From: Streptomyces melanogenes
GTDB lineage: Bacteria; Actinomycetota; Actinomycetes; Streptomycetales; Streptomycetaceae
DNA: 64,000 nucleotides
Assembly (NCBI RefSeq): GCF_014649795.1
Contig: NZ_BMTS01000020.1
Coordinates: 79,653-143,652 of the forward strand
Direction of reading: 5' to 3'
Part shown: positions 1 through 7,714 of the stretch, piece by piece
Layout of the letters: the number at the start of each line of letters is the position of its first letter
Position numbering within the stretch: the stretch's first letter is position 1
Notes under the pieces: model-generated
Told to the model about the DNA's origin: nothing
Seen by the model: the letters and a program-made list of their open reading frames with translations, nothing else
Databases searched by the model: none
Made by a program: the position numbers and the translations under genes

Positions 1-117
1 GGCGGGCGGGGCCTGCTGCTGGTCGAGGCGCTGGCGAAGGCGTGGGGGGTGGACGGGAGGGCGCCGGGGAAAACGGTGTGGGCGGAAGTGGACCTGGGCG
101 CTACGGCGCGCTCGTGA
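1..117 (+). CDS. ATP-binding protein, anti-sigma regulatory (RsbW-like) family, C-terminal fragment
   Basis: The gene runs in from the left edge, and only its last 38 codons and a TGA stop are present. The visible tail contains GGRGLLLVEALAKAWGV followed by KTVWAEVDL. This matches the end of the HATPase_c fold in the small Streptomyces ATP-binding proteins related to RsbW/SpoIIAB: the G-rich lid with 'GLLLVEALA', then the last beta strand 'KTVWAEV'. Proteins of this family usually act as anti-sigma factors or as partners of SpoIIE-type phosphatases, but the specific role cannot be read from this fragment. Its last 17 bp overlap the 3' end of the convergent gene on the minus strand. Confidence 0.75.
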   Translation, partial: GGRGLLLVEALAKAWGVDGRAPGKTVWAEVDLGATARS

Positions 118-1057
118 ACGAGCGGCGGTAGGAGCGAGGCGGGACACCCCGGCGGCGTACGAACTGCTCGCGCAGGACGGCCGCGCTGCCGTAGCCGACC
201 CGACGGGCGATCTCCTCGACGGGCAGGTCCGTGGTCTCCAGGAGCTCCTCGGCGCTGCTCAGACGCAGATCGCGCAGCCAGGCGTGCGGGGTGGTGCCGG
301 TCGCGGCGGTGAAGCGGCGGGCGAAGGAGCGCTTGCTCATGAGGGCGCGGCGGGCCAACTCCGCGACGGGGAGCGGTTCGTGGAGGTGGGCGCGGGCCCA
401 GGCGAGGACCTCGGCGAGGCGTTCGTCCTGGCCGTCCTCGGGGACGGGGGCGGCCAGATACTGGGCCTGGCCGCCCTCGCGGTGGGAGGGCAGCACCATG
501 TCGCGGGCGACGGCGTTGGCGGTGGCGGCGCCGTACTCCCGGCGCAGCAGGTGCAGGCACAGGTCGAAGCCCGCGGCGGCTCCGGCGCCGGTGATCACCC
601 GGCCCTCGTCGATGTAGAGGGCGTCGGGCTCGACGGTGACGTCCGGGTGGCGGTCGGCCAGCAGGTCGGCGAACCGCCAGTGGGTGGTGGCCCGGCGGCC
701 GTCGAGCAGCCCGGCGGCGGCGAGCGCGAAGGTGCCGACGCAGTGGGCGGCGACGAGTGCGCCGCGCTCGTACGCGGCCGAGAGCGCGGCGAGTACGGCG
801 GGGGCGGGTGGCGTACGGAACTGTGCCCCCGGGAGGGCGATCACCAGGTCGGCGGCGGCGAGCCGGTCCAGGCCGTGGGTGATGGCGAGCGGGACGCCGA
901 GGTCGGTGGGGACCGGTCCGGGGCGCTCGGCGCACAGGGCGAAGTCGAAGCCGGGCAGGGCCTCGCCGTGCGGCCCGAACACCTCGCTCACGATGCCGAC
1001 GGCGAGCATGCCGACTCCTGGCGGGACGTACGCGGCGACGGTGGTGAAGGGCGGCAC
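101..1057 (-). CDS. GlxA-type AraC family transcriptional regulator (DJ-1/PfpI + HTH)
   Basis: A 318-residue two-domain regulator. Residues about 3-180 are a DJ-1/PfpI (class I glutamine amidotransferase-like) sensor domain, with the nucleophile-elbow sequence AAHCVGTFALAAAGLL (Cys106) and then TTHW. Residues about 212-312 are an AraC-type double helix-turn-helix (VAELARRALMSKRSFARRF, then EEIARRVGYGSAAVLREQF). I chose the GTG start at 1057 because the fold begins a few residues later; a longer frame upstream has no family similarity and runs antisense to the neighbour. The gene is divergent from the metallo-hydrolase at 1148, about 90 bp away, so it may control that gene. Family members respond to small metabolites; the ligand here is unknown. 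Confidence 0.88.
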   Translation of the reverse strand: MPPFTTVAAYVPPGVGMLAVGIVSEVFGPHGEALPGFDFALCAERPGPVPTDLGVPLAITHGLDRLAAADLVIALPGAQFRTPPAPAVLAALSAAYERGALVAAHCVGTFALAAAGLLDGRRATTHWRFADLLADRHPDVTVEPDALYIDEGRVITGAGAAAGFDLCLHLLRREYGAATANAVARDMVLPSHREGGQAQYLAAPVPEDGQDERLAEVLAWARAHLHEPLPVAELARRALMSKRSFARRFTAATGTTPHAWLRDLRLSSAEELLETTDLPVEEIARRVGYGSAAVLREQFVRRRGVPPRSYRRSFTSAP

Positions 1058-1147
1058 GGGAGCAGTCTGGCACGCTGGCAGTAATCCTGCGGTGGGCGGC
1101 AGATGTGCCACTCGTGGGGGACGGGCGGGTCCGGAAGGATCAAAGCC

Positions 1148-1741
1148 ATGACAGACGCACCGCTCGGCCGCAGCGCCAAGTACACGATCCTGACCACCGG
1201 TTACGTCGGCTCGACGGGCCCCGGGGTCGCCGCCACCGTCTCTTACGTGCGGGACGGCGACCGGCACGTGATCTTCGACCCGGGGATGGTGGCGAGCCGC
1301 GACGACATCCTCGGCCCGCTCGCCGAACTGGGCCTCGGCCCCGACGACATCACGGACGTGGTGCTGAGCCACCACCACCCGGACAACACGATGAACGTGG
1401 GCCTGTTCGGCCGGGCCCTGGTGCACGACCACAAGGTGGAGTACGCGGGCGACCAGTGGCGCAACCGGGACGCCGAGGGCTACGAGCTCACGCCGTCGCT
1501 GCGGCTGATCCGTACGCCGGGGCACAGTTTGGAGGACATCACGCTGCTGGCGGGCACGGAGGAGGGTGTGGTGGCGTTCGCGGGCGACCTGTGGTGGCAC
1601 GCGGAGGGCCCGGCGGAGGACCCGGTGGCACCGGACCGGGAGGTCCTGCGGGCGTCGCGGGAGCGGGTGCTGGGTGTGGCGGATGTGATCGTGCCGGGGC
1701 ATGGGGGGTCGTTTGCGGCGTCGGGGGCGGTGCCGAGGTAG
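1148..1741 (+). CDS. MBL-fold metallo-hydrolase
   Basis: A 197-residue metallo-beta-lactamase-fold protein. Metal-ligand motifs appear in order: LSHHHPDN (residues 74-80), RTPGHS, FAGDLWWH and VPGHGGS. In the usual HxHxDH motif the last His is replaced by Asn (HHHPDN), so the second metal site may be altered, as in some atypical branches of the fold. The ATG at 1148 follows GGAAGGA at a good distance; an upstream in-frame ATG at 1103 would add a sequence without family character. The gene is divergent from the GlxA/AraC-type regulator. The substrate is unknown. A dispersed repeat begins just after the stop codon, in the convergent gap to the esterase. Confidence 0.85.
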   Translation: MTDAPLGRSAKYTILTTGYVGSTGPGVAATVSYVRDGDRHVIFDPGMVASRDDILGPLAELGLGPDDITDVVLSHHHPDNTMNVGLFGRALVHDHKVEYAGDQWRNRDAEGYELTPSLRLIRTPGHSLEDITLLAGTEEGVVAFAGDLWWHAEGPAEDPVAPDREVLRASRERVLGVADVIVPGHGGSFAASGAVPR

Positions 1742-1745
1742 TGCG

Positions 1746-1808
1746 GCTGCGGGCCGGTGGGTGGCTGAGCGCGCAGTTCCCCGCGCCCCTAAAGGGGCGC
1801 GGCGGACC
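1746..1808. repeat. Dispersed GC-rich repeat, copy 1 (single arm)
   Basis: One arm of the dispersed repeat: CTGCGGGCCGGTGGGTGGCT, then GCGCAGTTCCCCGCG, then CCCCTAAAGGGGCG. It fills the gap between two convergent genes and runs into the coding sequence of the minus-strand esterase, whose TAG stop (1789-1791) lies inside the CCCCTAAAGGGG palindrome. Confidence 0.85.
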
Positions 1809-2739
1809 GTAGGAGTTCGCCGAACTCCGTGAGCATCTGTGTCACCGCCTCGTCCACCGCCTTCGACTTCGTGTCGAAGTTGAGAAAGCCGTGGATGAGG
1901 CCGGGGTAGCGGTGTTTGCGGACGGGGACGGCGGCTGCGATGAGCGCGTCGGCGTACGCCAGGCCCTCGTCGCGCAGCGGGTCGCACTCGCCGACGCCGA
2001 TCACCGCCGGGGCGAGGCCCTCGTGGCTGGTGGCCAGGAGCGGGGAGGCCGGGGGGAAGTCGGCGGCGGCGGGCTGCTCGCCGAGGTAGAGGCGGATGTC
2101 GTTCTCGACCTCGGCGGTGGTGAGGAGGTACCCGGTGGCGTTCTCGGTACGGGAGGGGTGGGTGTTCTTGCTGCTCATGTCCACGCAGGGGTACGCGAGG
2201 AGTTGGGCGGCCAGTGGGCGCCCCTCGTCCCGGAAGGCGAGGGCCACGGCGGCCGCGAGCCCGCCGCCGGCGCTGTCGCCCGCCACGGCCAGGACGCCGC
2301 CGCCGTATTCCCCGAGCGACTCTGCGACGTGGCTGGTCACGGCCACGCAGTCGTCGAACCCGGCGGGGAAGGGGAACTCGGGGGCGAGCCGGTATCCGAC
2401 GCTCACCACGATGGCGCCCAGGTCTCGGCACATCCGGCGGCAGACGCCGTCGTGGGTGTCGAGGTCGCCGACGATGTAGCCGCCGCCGTGGAAGAAGACG
2501 ACGGTGGGGGTGGGGGTGGGCGTCTCGGGCCGGTAGATGCGGACCGGGACGCCCGCGACGCGGTCGTCGGTCACGGATCCGACGGGGCGGGGTGGGTTCG
2601 GCGCCACGGCGAGGGAGAGCATGCGGTTGCCCGCGCGCATCTCCTCGACGGTGGGTGCGGTGTCGGGCGGGGGCCCGTCGACCCCGTACTGCGCCAGCAG
2701 GGCTGCGATCTCAGGGTCCATGGCCATGCTTGGCAGCAT
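1789..2739 (-). CDS. Alpha/beta hydrolase, HSL-type esterase
   Basis: A 316-residue esterase of the hormone-sensitive-lipase family. It shows the oxyanion motif FFHGGGYIVGD, the nucleophile elbow VAGDSAGGG, the acid region ECDPLRDEG and the catalytic His in LIHGFLNF, in the usual order and spacing. It is predicted to be a cytoplasmic carboxylesterase acting on short or medium acyl esters. Three in-frame ATGs lie within the first seven codons (2739, 2727, 2721); none has a clear ribosome-binding site, so the start is uncertain by up to six codons. The last residues (RSAAPL) and the stop are encoded by dispersed repeat sequence, so the C-terminus has probably been remodelled by the repeat. Confidence 0.9.
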   Translation of the reverse strand: MLPSMAMDPEIAALLAQYGVDGPPPDTAPTVEEMRAGNRMLSLAVAPNPPRPVGSVTDDRVAGVPVRIYRPETPTPTPTVVFFHGGGYIVGDLDTHDGVCRRMCRDLGAIVVSVGYRLAPEFPFPAGFDDCVAVTSHVAESLGEYGGGVLAVAGDSAGGGLAAAVALAFRDEGRPLAAQLLAYPCVDMSSKNTHPSRTENATGYLLTTAEVENDIRLYLGEQPAAADFPPASPLLATSHEGLAPAVIGVGECDPLRDEGLAYADALIAAAVPVRKHRYPGLIHGFLNFDTKSKAVDEAVTQMLTEFGELLRSAAPL

Positions 2740-2808
2740 GCCGGTGCTGCGCCCGCCATACGTCTGGGCCGCGCCGCCGCCCGCCCGGATCCGGCGGCCG
2801 ATTCACCC

Positions 2809-3150
2809 CTGCGGCCCGGTGGGGGCTGGCCGCGCAGTTCCCCACGCCCCTAAGAACGCCCCTGCGGGGCGCCCCTAAACCCTCTGGACGTGCGGACCGT
2901 GGCCGGTTGCTCGCGCAGTTCCCCGCACCCCTGAGATGCGCCCCTTCGGGCCGCCCCAGGGATTGCCGCGGAGCGGCACTTCTAGGGGCGCGGGGAACTG
3001 CGCGACCAGTTGGGGACGACCCGCAGACGAAGGCGGGTTTAGGGGCGCGAGGAACTGCGCGAGCAACCGGCCACCGGCCCGCAGACGAAGACCGGGCTCA
3101 CAAGGGGCGCGGGGAAATGCGCGACCAGCCCCCCCACGGTCCGCAGCCGA
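2809..3150. repeat. Cluster of dispersed repeats, copies 2-4
   Basis: This non-coding stretch (2740-3154) between the esterase and the lipase consists almost wholly of repeat arms. There is one arm at about 2809-2880, an inverted pair at about 2884-3030 separated by a spacer with GGGATTGCCGCGGAGCGGCA, and two further arms in direct orientation at about 3031-3090 and 3100-3150. The common core is GCGGGGAACTGCGCGACC or its complement, bounded outside by CCCGCAGACGAA / CGTCTGCGG-like ends. The lipase stop codon lies 5 bp beyond the last arm. I see no gene in this interval. Confidence 0.88.
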
Positions 3151-3154
3151 ATGG

Positions 3155-4321
3155 TCAGCAGTTGTCAGTCGACGGCTTCCCCGCGAAGCGGTCCCCCAGC
3201 CAGTCCGCCGCCGGCAGCGCGCCAACCGTCACCCCACCCACATGCCCCAGCAGCGGCAGTGAATGCCAGGACACCGACGCGCCCCGCCCGCACCAGTCGG
3301 CCCGAAGCCCACGACCGACCTCGTACGGAATGAGCTCATCCAGCGTCGCGTGATACAGGTACACCGGCGCATCCGGTGCCACCGCCCCGAGGCGGGACTC
3401 GTTCAGGCGAGCCTGCCAGTCCGCCTGTTCCAGGGGGTTCTTGACCGTCAGGTCGGTAATCTTCTTGAAGGAGCCCGTCACCGAGTCCACCGCCACGCAG
3501 TTGGACTTGAAGTAGTCGACCAGCGCCTTCCCCGCAGGGTTGAGGTACGTGTCGAGCCGCAGCTCGGGGAACGCCGCATCCTGGCCCGCCGCCGCCATGA
3601 AGATCAGGCCCGACCCGAGCCCGCCGTCGTTGAAGTGCGCGACCTTCATCAGGTCCGCCGGAACACCCCCCGTCGCCGTCCCCTTGACCCTCAGCTCCGG
3701 CGCGTACGACTTGTGCAGCTCCGCAGCCCAGCTGCTGGCCTGGCCGCCCTGGGAGTACCCCATGATCCCGACGGGGGATTCGGGGGAGACCCCCGGAATG
3801 CCCAGGCGCTGGGCGGCACGGGCCGCGTCGAGGACCGCCGTGCCCTCCGCCCGGCCGACCGTGTACGTGTGGTCCCCGGGCGTGCCAAGCCCCTCGTAGT
3901 CCGTCACCGCGACCGCCCACCCCCGCTGCACGATCTGGTTGATGAGCGTCGCCTCGATCGTCGTCCCGTACGGGAAGCCCGCGCTCGGCGCGCAGGAGTC
4001 GCCCATGCCGACCGTGCCGACCGCGTACGTGACGAGCGGGCGCGGCCCGGTCCGGCCGTCGTTCGGCACGATCACCGTGCCCGAGACGACGTTCGGGCCG
4101 CCCTTCGCGGTGGTGGAGCGGTAAGTGATGTGCCAGGCCTTGGTGTTGGTCCACTGACCGGGCAGCGGGTGGAACGCCGTGGGCGCGGAGCTCACCACGT
4201 CCCCGGGCCGGGCGGCGGCGTCGGCGGCGGCATCGGAATCGGCCGCGAACGCGGCGGGCGTGGCTGCGGCGACAAGGAGCCCGGCGGCGAGCACGCCGGT
4301 GACTCGGGTACGGATGGGCAT
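3155..4321 (-). CDS. Secreted lipase (secretory lipase, LIP family)
   Basis: A 388-residue protein with a clear Sec signal peptide (RTRVTGVLAAGLLVAAATPAAFA, cleavage near residue 26). The mature part resembles the bacterial/fungal secretory lipase family (PF03583): YAVGTVGMGDSCAPS near the N-terminus, WAVAVTDYEGLGTPG, the nucleophile elbow IMGYSQGGQASSWAA, the acid region ATLDELIPYE and the late His in LLGHVGG. It is predicted to hydrolyse lipids or esters outside the cell. GAGAG precedes the ATG start. It lies 91 bp downstream of, and in the same direction as, an AraC-type regulator gene, which is a plausible local regulator. Confidence 0.88.
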   Translation of the reverse strand: MPIRTRVTGVLAAGLLVAAATPAAFAADSDAAADAAARPGDVVSSAPTAFHPLPGQWTNTKAWHITYRSTTAKGGPNVVSGTVIVPNDGRTGPRPLVTYAVGTVGMGDSCAPSAGFPYGTTIEATLINQIVQRGWAVAVTDYEGLGTPGDHTYTVGRAEGTAVLDAARAAQRLGIPGVSPESPVGIMGYSQGGQASSWAAELHKSYAPELRVKGTATGGVPADLMKVAHFNDGGLGSGLIFMAAAGQDAAFPELRLDTYLNPAGKALVDYFKSNCVAVDSVTGSFKKITDLTVKNPLEQADWQARLNESRLGAVAPDAPVYLYHATLDELIPYEVGRGLRADWCGRGASVSWHSLPLLGHVGGVTVGALPAADWLGDRFAGKPSTDNC

Positions 4322-4412
4322 TGCGGCTCTCCCAACATCCTGTGGGGTGGGGGCAGTTGAGGAGACCGTAGTGACTGACCAGTAGGTACGGCGCTGACCG
4401 TATCGCTCACCT

Positions 4413-5420
4413 TCACTGGCCCAGCCGATACGCCCCCGGCGTCGTCCCCGTCCAGCGCCGGAACGCCCGGTGGAACGAGGTGTCCTCGGAGAACCCGAGC
4501 CGGGCCGCGAGCTCGGCGATCGGCTCCCGCCCCTCGGCCAGCCCCGCGATCGCCGCGTCCCGCCGCACCGCGTCCTTGAGCTGCTGGAACGAGGTGCCCT
4601 CGTGCTGGAGGCGGCGCCGCAGCGTGGCCGGGGAGAGGGCGAGCCGGGCCGCCGTCTCGTCCAGCGACGGCAGCCGGGGCGAGGCGAGCAGCGCGCGCCC
4701 GAGGTCGCGGTGGACCTGCTCGGCCACCGTCGTCCCGTACGCCCTGCGGCTCAGCAGCTCGAAGGGTGAGCGCCGCAGCATCTGCTCAAGCGCCGCCTCG
4801 TCCCGTACGAGCGGCGCGGTCAGCCAGCGCGCGTCGAACACCGCTTCCGTACGCGTCTGGCCGAACCGGACCGGGCAGCCGAACAGCGACGGGTACTCGT
4901 CCTTGTGCGCGGGCGGCGGATAGCCGAACGACGCCCGAAGGAGCGGGATGCGGCGGCCCACCAGCCAGCTGCACAGCCGGTGCGAGATGATCAGCAGGCA
5001 CTCGGTGAGGAACCGGTCCTCGTCCCGCCCGCCGAGGTCGCCCCGCACCGCGAAGACCGCCTCCGGCCCCTCGGCCGTCAGAGCGAGATCGGGCCCGCCC
5101 GGAAAGAGCCGGTAGAACGCGATCCCGCGCCGCATCGCCCCGCCCAGATCGCGGCAGCCCAGCGAGGCGCAGCACATCATGGCGAACGTCCCGGGCCGAC
5201 TCGGCGCCGAGCCGAGCCCGAGGAACTCGTCCTGGGTGGCCCGGTACAGCGCCCGGAACAGCAGCGCGAACTGCACGGGCGTGACCCGCGCCCGGTCGTC
5301 CCCGAGCAGCAGCGGCGGGATGCCGGCGGCCTGGAGCAGCGGCACGGTGTCGATCCCACGCCGCTCGGCGCCGCGCAGCACGGCGCGTACATGGTGCACG
5401 GTGATCGTCCCCTTGCCCAT
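4413..5420 (-). CDS. AraC family transcriptional regulator (OruR/arabinose-binding-domain type)
   Basis: A 335-residue regulator. Residues about 15-195 match the 'arabinose-binding domain of AraC transcription regulator' found in OruR/ArgR-type proteins (VPLLQAAGIPPLLL, GTFAMMCCASLGCRDLGGAMRRG, FYRLF). The C-terminal 100 residues are an AraC HTH (SLDETAARLALSPATLRRRL, then IAELAARLGFSEDTSFHRAF and WTGTTPGAYR). I prefer the ATG at 5420; a TTG two codons upstream is possible. It is divergent from the acyl-CoA ligase (95-bp gap) and upstream of the secreted lipase on the same strand, so it may control lipid-related genes on either side. That link is inferred. Confidence 0.88.
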   Translation of the reverse strand: MGKGTITVHHVRAVLRGAERRGIDTVPLLQAAGIPPLLLGDDRARVTPVQFALLFRALYRATQDEFLGLGSAPSRPGTFAMMCCASLGCRDLGGAMRRGIAFYRLFPGGPDLALTAEGPEAVFAVRGDLGGRDEDRFLTECLLIISHRLCSWLVGRRIPLLRASFGYPPPAHKDEYPSLFGCPVRFGQTRTEAVFDARWLTAPLVRDEAALEQMLRRSPFELLSRRAYGTTVAEQVHRDLGRALLASPRLPSLDETAARLALSPATLRRRLQHEGTSFQQLKDAVRRDAAIAGLAEGREPIAELAARLGFSEDTSFHRAFRRWTGTTPGAYRLGQ

Positions 5421-5515
5421 GGTCAACGACCGTAGCGGGATTGAGCGGTGCGGTCAGCGGGGGTGACGTTTCCGGTCATCCCCGGTGGCCGACGGGCGTC
5501 CCTACCGTCGGGTAC

Positions 5516-7153
5516 ATGACGGGATCCCCGGTACGACCCCCCACCCTGGCCCTCTTCGCCGAGTGGACCGCCGACCGCTACGCGAACCACCCCGCCCTGC
5601 GCCACCGCGACGGCGACGCCTGGACCACCGAGACGTACGAGGACCTGCGCGACGCGGTCCGCGACCTGGGTCGCGCCCTGCTGTCCCGGGGCCTGCGCCC
5701 CGGAGACCGCATCGCGATCCTCGCCGAGACGAGCCCCCAGTGGACCCACACCCACCTGGCGTGCCTGGCGGCGGGAGCGGTGGTGGTGCCGATCTACCCG
5801 ACGGCCGGGGAGGAGGAGGTGAAGTGGGTCCTGAAGGACTCGGGAGCAAGATTCGCGCTGTACGAGAGCGAGGAACAGGCGGCCAGGCTTGAGGCCCTAC
5901 GGCCCGAACTCCCGTCGCTGGAGGCGGTGTGGTGCCTCAAGGGGCGCGGGGAACTGCGCGCCCAGCCCACGACGGCCCGCAGTCGAAACGCCACCCTCGC
6001 CGACCTCCTGAAGACCGCGAACGCCGTCCGCCCGGAGGACACCGCCACCCTGGTCTACACATCCGGCACCACCGGCCCCCCCAAGGGCTGCCGCCTCACC
6101 CACGGCAACCTCGGCGCCGTCCAGGACGCCACCCTCCCCCTCACCGAGGGCGGCCCGGGCGACAGGACGTACCTCTACCTCCCCCTCGCCCACCTCCTCG
6201 CCCAGCTCATCCAGTTCTCCACGCTCCTGTACGGCGGCGAGCTCTGCTACTTCGGCGGTCGCGTCGAGGACATCGTGGCGGAGCTGGCCGAGGCGCGGCC
6301 GACCCATCTCCCGTCCGTACCGAGGCTGTTCGAGAAGGTGCACCAAGGCGTGCTCTCGCTCGCCGAGGAGCTCCACGTGACCGACGGGAAGGAGCTCTCG
6401 GAGCTGGTGCGCGCCGCCTTCGGCGGCAACCTGCGCTGGGCGCTCACCGGCGGCGCCCCGATCGCCCCCGAGACCCTCGACTTCCTGCGGGCGGCCGGGA
6501 TCCAGGTGTTCGAGGGGTACGGGATGACCGAGTCGGCCGGAGTGATCACGCTCAACCACCCCGGCGCCGTCCGCTACGGCACGGTCGGCCGCCCCATCGA
6601 CGGCTGCGAGGTGCGGATCGCCGAGGACGGCGAGGTGCTGGCGCGCGGCGCGAACGTCTTCCCCGGCTACCACGCCAACCCCGCCGGCACGGCCGAGGCG
6701 CTCGACGGGGACGGCTGGCTGCACACCGGCGACCTGGGCGCCCTGGACCCCGACGGCTATCTGACGATCACCGGCCGCAAGAAGGACCTGATCATCACGT
6801 CCGCCGGGAAGAACCTCACCCCGTCCGAGGTCGAGCTGGCCATCGAACGGTCCCGGTTCGTCTCGCACGCGGTGATGGTGGGGGACCGCCGCCCGTACCC
6901 CGTCGCCCTGATCACCGTGGACCCGGCCGAGGTCGCGGGGAAGGACCCGGCCGCCGTGCGGGCCCTGGTCCAGGAGGCCGTGGACGCCGCCAACGCCCGC
7001 GTCTCGCGCCCCGCCCGCATCCGCGCCTTCGCGGTCCTGGACGAGGACTTCACGGTCGAGAGCGGGGTGCTCACACCCACCCAGAAGGTCCGCCGCAGGG
7101 CGGTGACCGAGCGGTACGCGGAAGAAATAGAACGGTTGTACGAGAAAGCTTGA
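5516..7153 (+). CDS. AMP-dependent acyl-CoA ligase (long-chain fatty acid-CoA ligase type)
   Basis: A 545-residue ANL-superfamily ligase that activates a fatty acid through an acyl-adenylate. The motifs are complete: P-loop LVYTSGTTGPPKGCRLTHGN, GGAPIAPETLDFL, YGMTESAGV, LHTGDLGALDPDGYL and TGRKKDLIITSAGKNL. Compared with most FadD-type ligases the C-terminus is short, as is common in the Streptomyces branch. Residues 141-158 (LKGRGELRAQPTTARSRN) are encoded by a copy of the dispersed repeat that lies in frame in the linker before the P-loop. The ATG at 5516 is chosen because the conserved region starts about 10 residues later. A strong hairpin follows the gene. Confidence 0.92.
   Translation: MTGSPVRPPTLALFAEWTADRYANHPALRHRDGDAWTTETYEDLRDAVRDLGRALLSRGLRPGDRIAILAETSPQWTHTHLACLAAGAVVVPIYPTAGEEEVKWVLKDSGARFALYESEEQAARLEALRPELPSLEAVWCLKGRGELRAQPTTARSRNATLADLLKTANAVRPEDTATLVYTSGTTGPPKGCRLTHGNLGAVQDATLPLTEGGPGDRTYLYLPLAHLLAQLIQFSTLLYGGELCYFGGRVEDIVAELAEARPTHLPSVPRLFEKVHQGVLSLAEELHVTDGKELSELVRAAFGGNLRWALTGGAPIAPETLDFLRAAGIQVFEGYGMTESAGVITLNHPGAVRYGTVGRPIDGCEVRIAEDGEVLARGANVFPGYHANPAGTAEALDGDGWLHTGDLGALDPDGYLTITGRKKDLIITSAGKNLTPSEVELAIERSRFVSHAVMVGDRRPYPVALITVDPAEVAGKDPAAVRALVQEAVDAANARVSRPARIRAFAVLDEDFTVESGVLTPTQKVRRRAVTERYAEEIERLYEKA
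5937..5989. repeat. Dispersed repeat, copy 5, inside the acyl-CoA ligase coding sequence
   Basis: CAAGGGGCGCGGGGAACTGC, then GCGCCCAGCCCACGACGGCC and CGCAGTCGAA, match the repeat arms elsewhere in the window, including the outer CCCGCAG(A/T)CGAA boundary. The reading frame of the ligase stays open through it, giving about 18 extra residues with no counterpart in the usual ligase linker. Confidence 0.85.
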
Positions 7154-7171
7154 TCCGGCCCGGCGAAAGGC

Positions 7172-7213
7172 AGGAGCCCTGTTCCGTACGTCTCCGTACG
7201 GAACAGGGCTCCT
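7172..7213. terminator. Bidirectional terminator hairpin
   Basis: A perfect 19-bp inverted repeat (AGGAGCCCTGTTCCGTACG and its complement) with a TCTC loop lies between the convergent acyl-CoA ligase and cold-shock genes. It can serve both strands; there is no long U-tract, as is usual in Streptomyces. Confidence 0.88.
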
Positions 7214-7250
7214 TGGGTACTGCTAGTCAGCGATCGCCGACCCGGGCAAC

Positions 7251-7454
7251 TTAGGCCGGGGTGACGTTCTCCGCCTGCGGGCCCTTCGGACCCTGCGTGA
7301 CGTCGAAGTTCACGACCTGGTTCTCCTCGAGGGAGCGGAAGCCAGACGCGTTGATCGCGGAGTAGTGGACGAAGACATCCGGGCCGCCGCCGTCCTGGGC
7401 GATGAAGCCGAAGCCCTTTTCAGCGTTGAACCACTTGACGGTTCCGGTAGCCAT
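7251..7454 (-). CDS. Cold-shock protein (CspA family)
   Basis: A 67-residue single cold-shock domain: MATGTVKWFNAEKGFGFIAQ, then PDVFVHYSAI, with the RNA-binding motifs RNP1 (KGFGFI) and RNP2 (DVFVHY) intact and the typical VNFDVTQGPKGPQAENVTP ending. These proteins bind single-stranded nucleic acid and act as RNA chaperones or antiterminators. The start is firmly set by GGAGGGCTT immediately before the ATG. The upstream leader contains a terminator-like hairpin (7520-7547) followed by T-runs, which suggests control within the 5' UTR. Confidence 0.96.
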   Translation of the reverse strand: MATGTVKWFNAEKGFGFIAQDGGGPDVFVHYSAINASGFRSLEENQVVNFDVTQGPKGPQAENVTPA

Positions 7455-7507
7455 AAGCCCTCCTTGGGCCAAAGGGTTGCCCTGCTCCAGAACCTGCAAA
7501 CAAGTCT

Positions 7508-7547
7508 GAAAACTACAAAAGCCTGCGGGTTACATGCTCCGCAGGCT
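7508..7547 (-). promoter_or_regulatory. Terminator-like hairpin in the cold-shock gene leader
   Basis: Reading on the minus strand, a 9-bp stem AGCCTGCGG / CCGCAGGCT with a 10-nt loop is followed by TTTTGTAGTTTT, about 55 nt before the start codon. T-rich tracts are rare in this genome. This could be an attenuator or a stability element in a long 5' UTR, which is typical of cold-shock mRNAs. The function is inferred. Confidence 0.5.
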
Positions 7548-7714
7548 CTGTACTGCAAGGGAAACCAAACTGCAACTTGCGAGGAGCGTAGCACGCAGGA
7601 TCGGGGCCGCGGTAGAGGGAAAGATCACGTCACTCGGGAGTTTGACGGGCCTCTGACGTGCTGACGAACCTACCCGCCGTAGCTGGACAAACAGGACAGG
7701 TCTAGTCTCGCGAT

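Noticed and set aside
1058..2431. Long minus-strand frame extending the GlxA-type regulator to 776 residues
   Set aside because: Residues upstream of 1057 are Arg/Pro/Gly-rich low-complexity sequence antisense to the metallo-hydrolase; they reflect GC-biased codon use, not a domain.
2809..3150. Serial repeats considered as a CRISPR array
   Set aside because: The units are GC-rich palindromic arms in both orientations with no constant spacer length, no leader and no cas genes.
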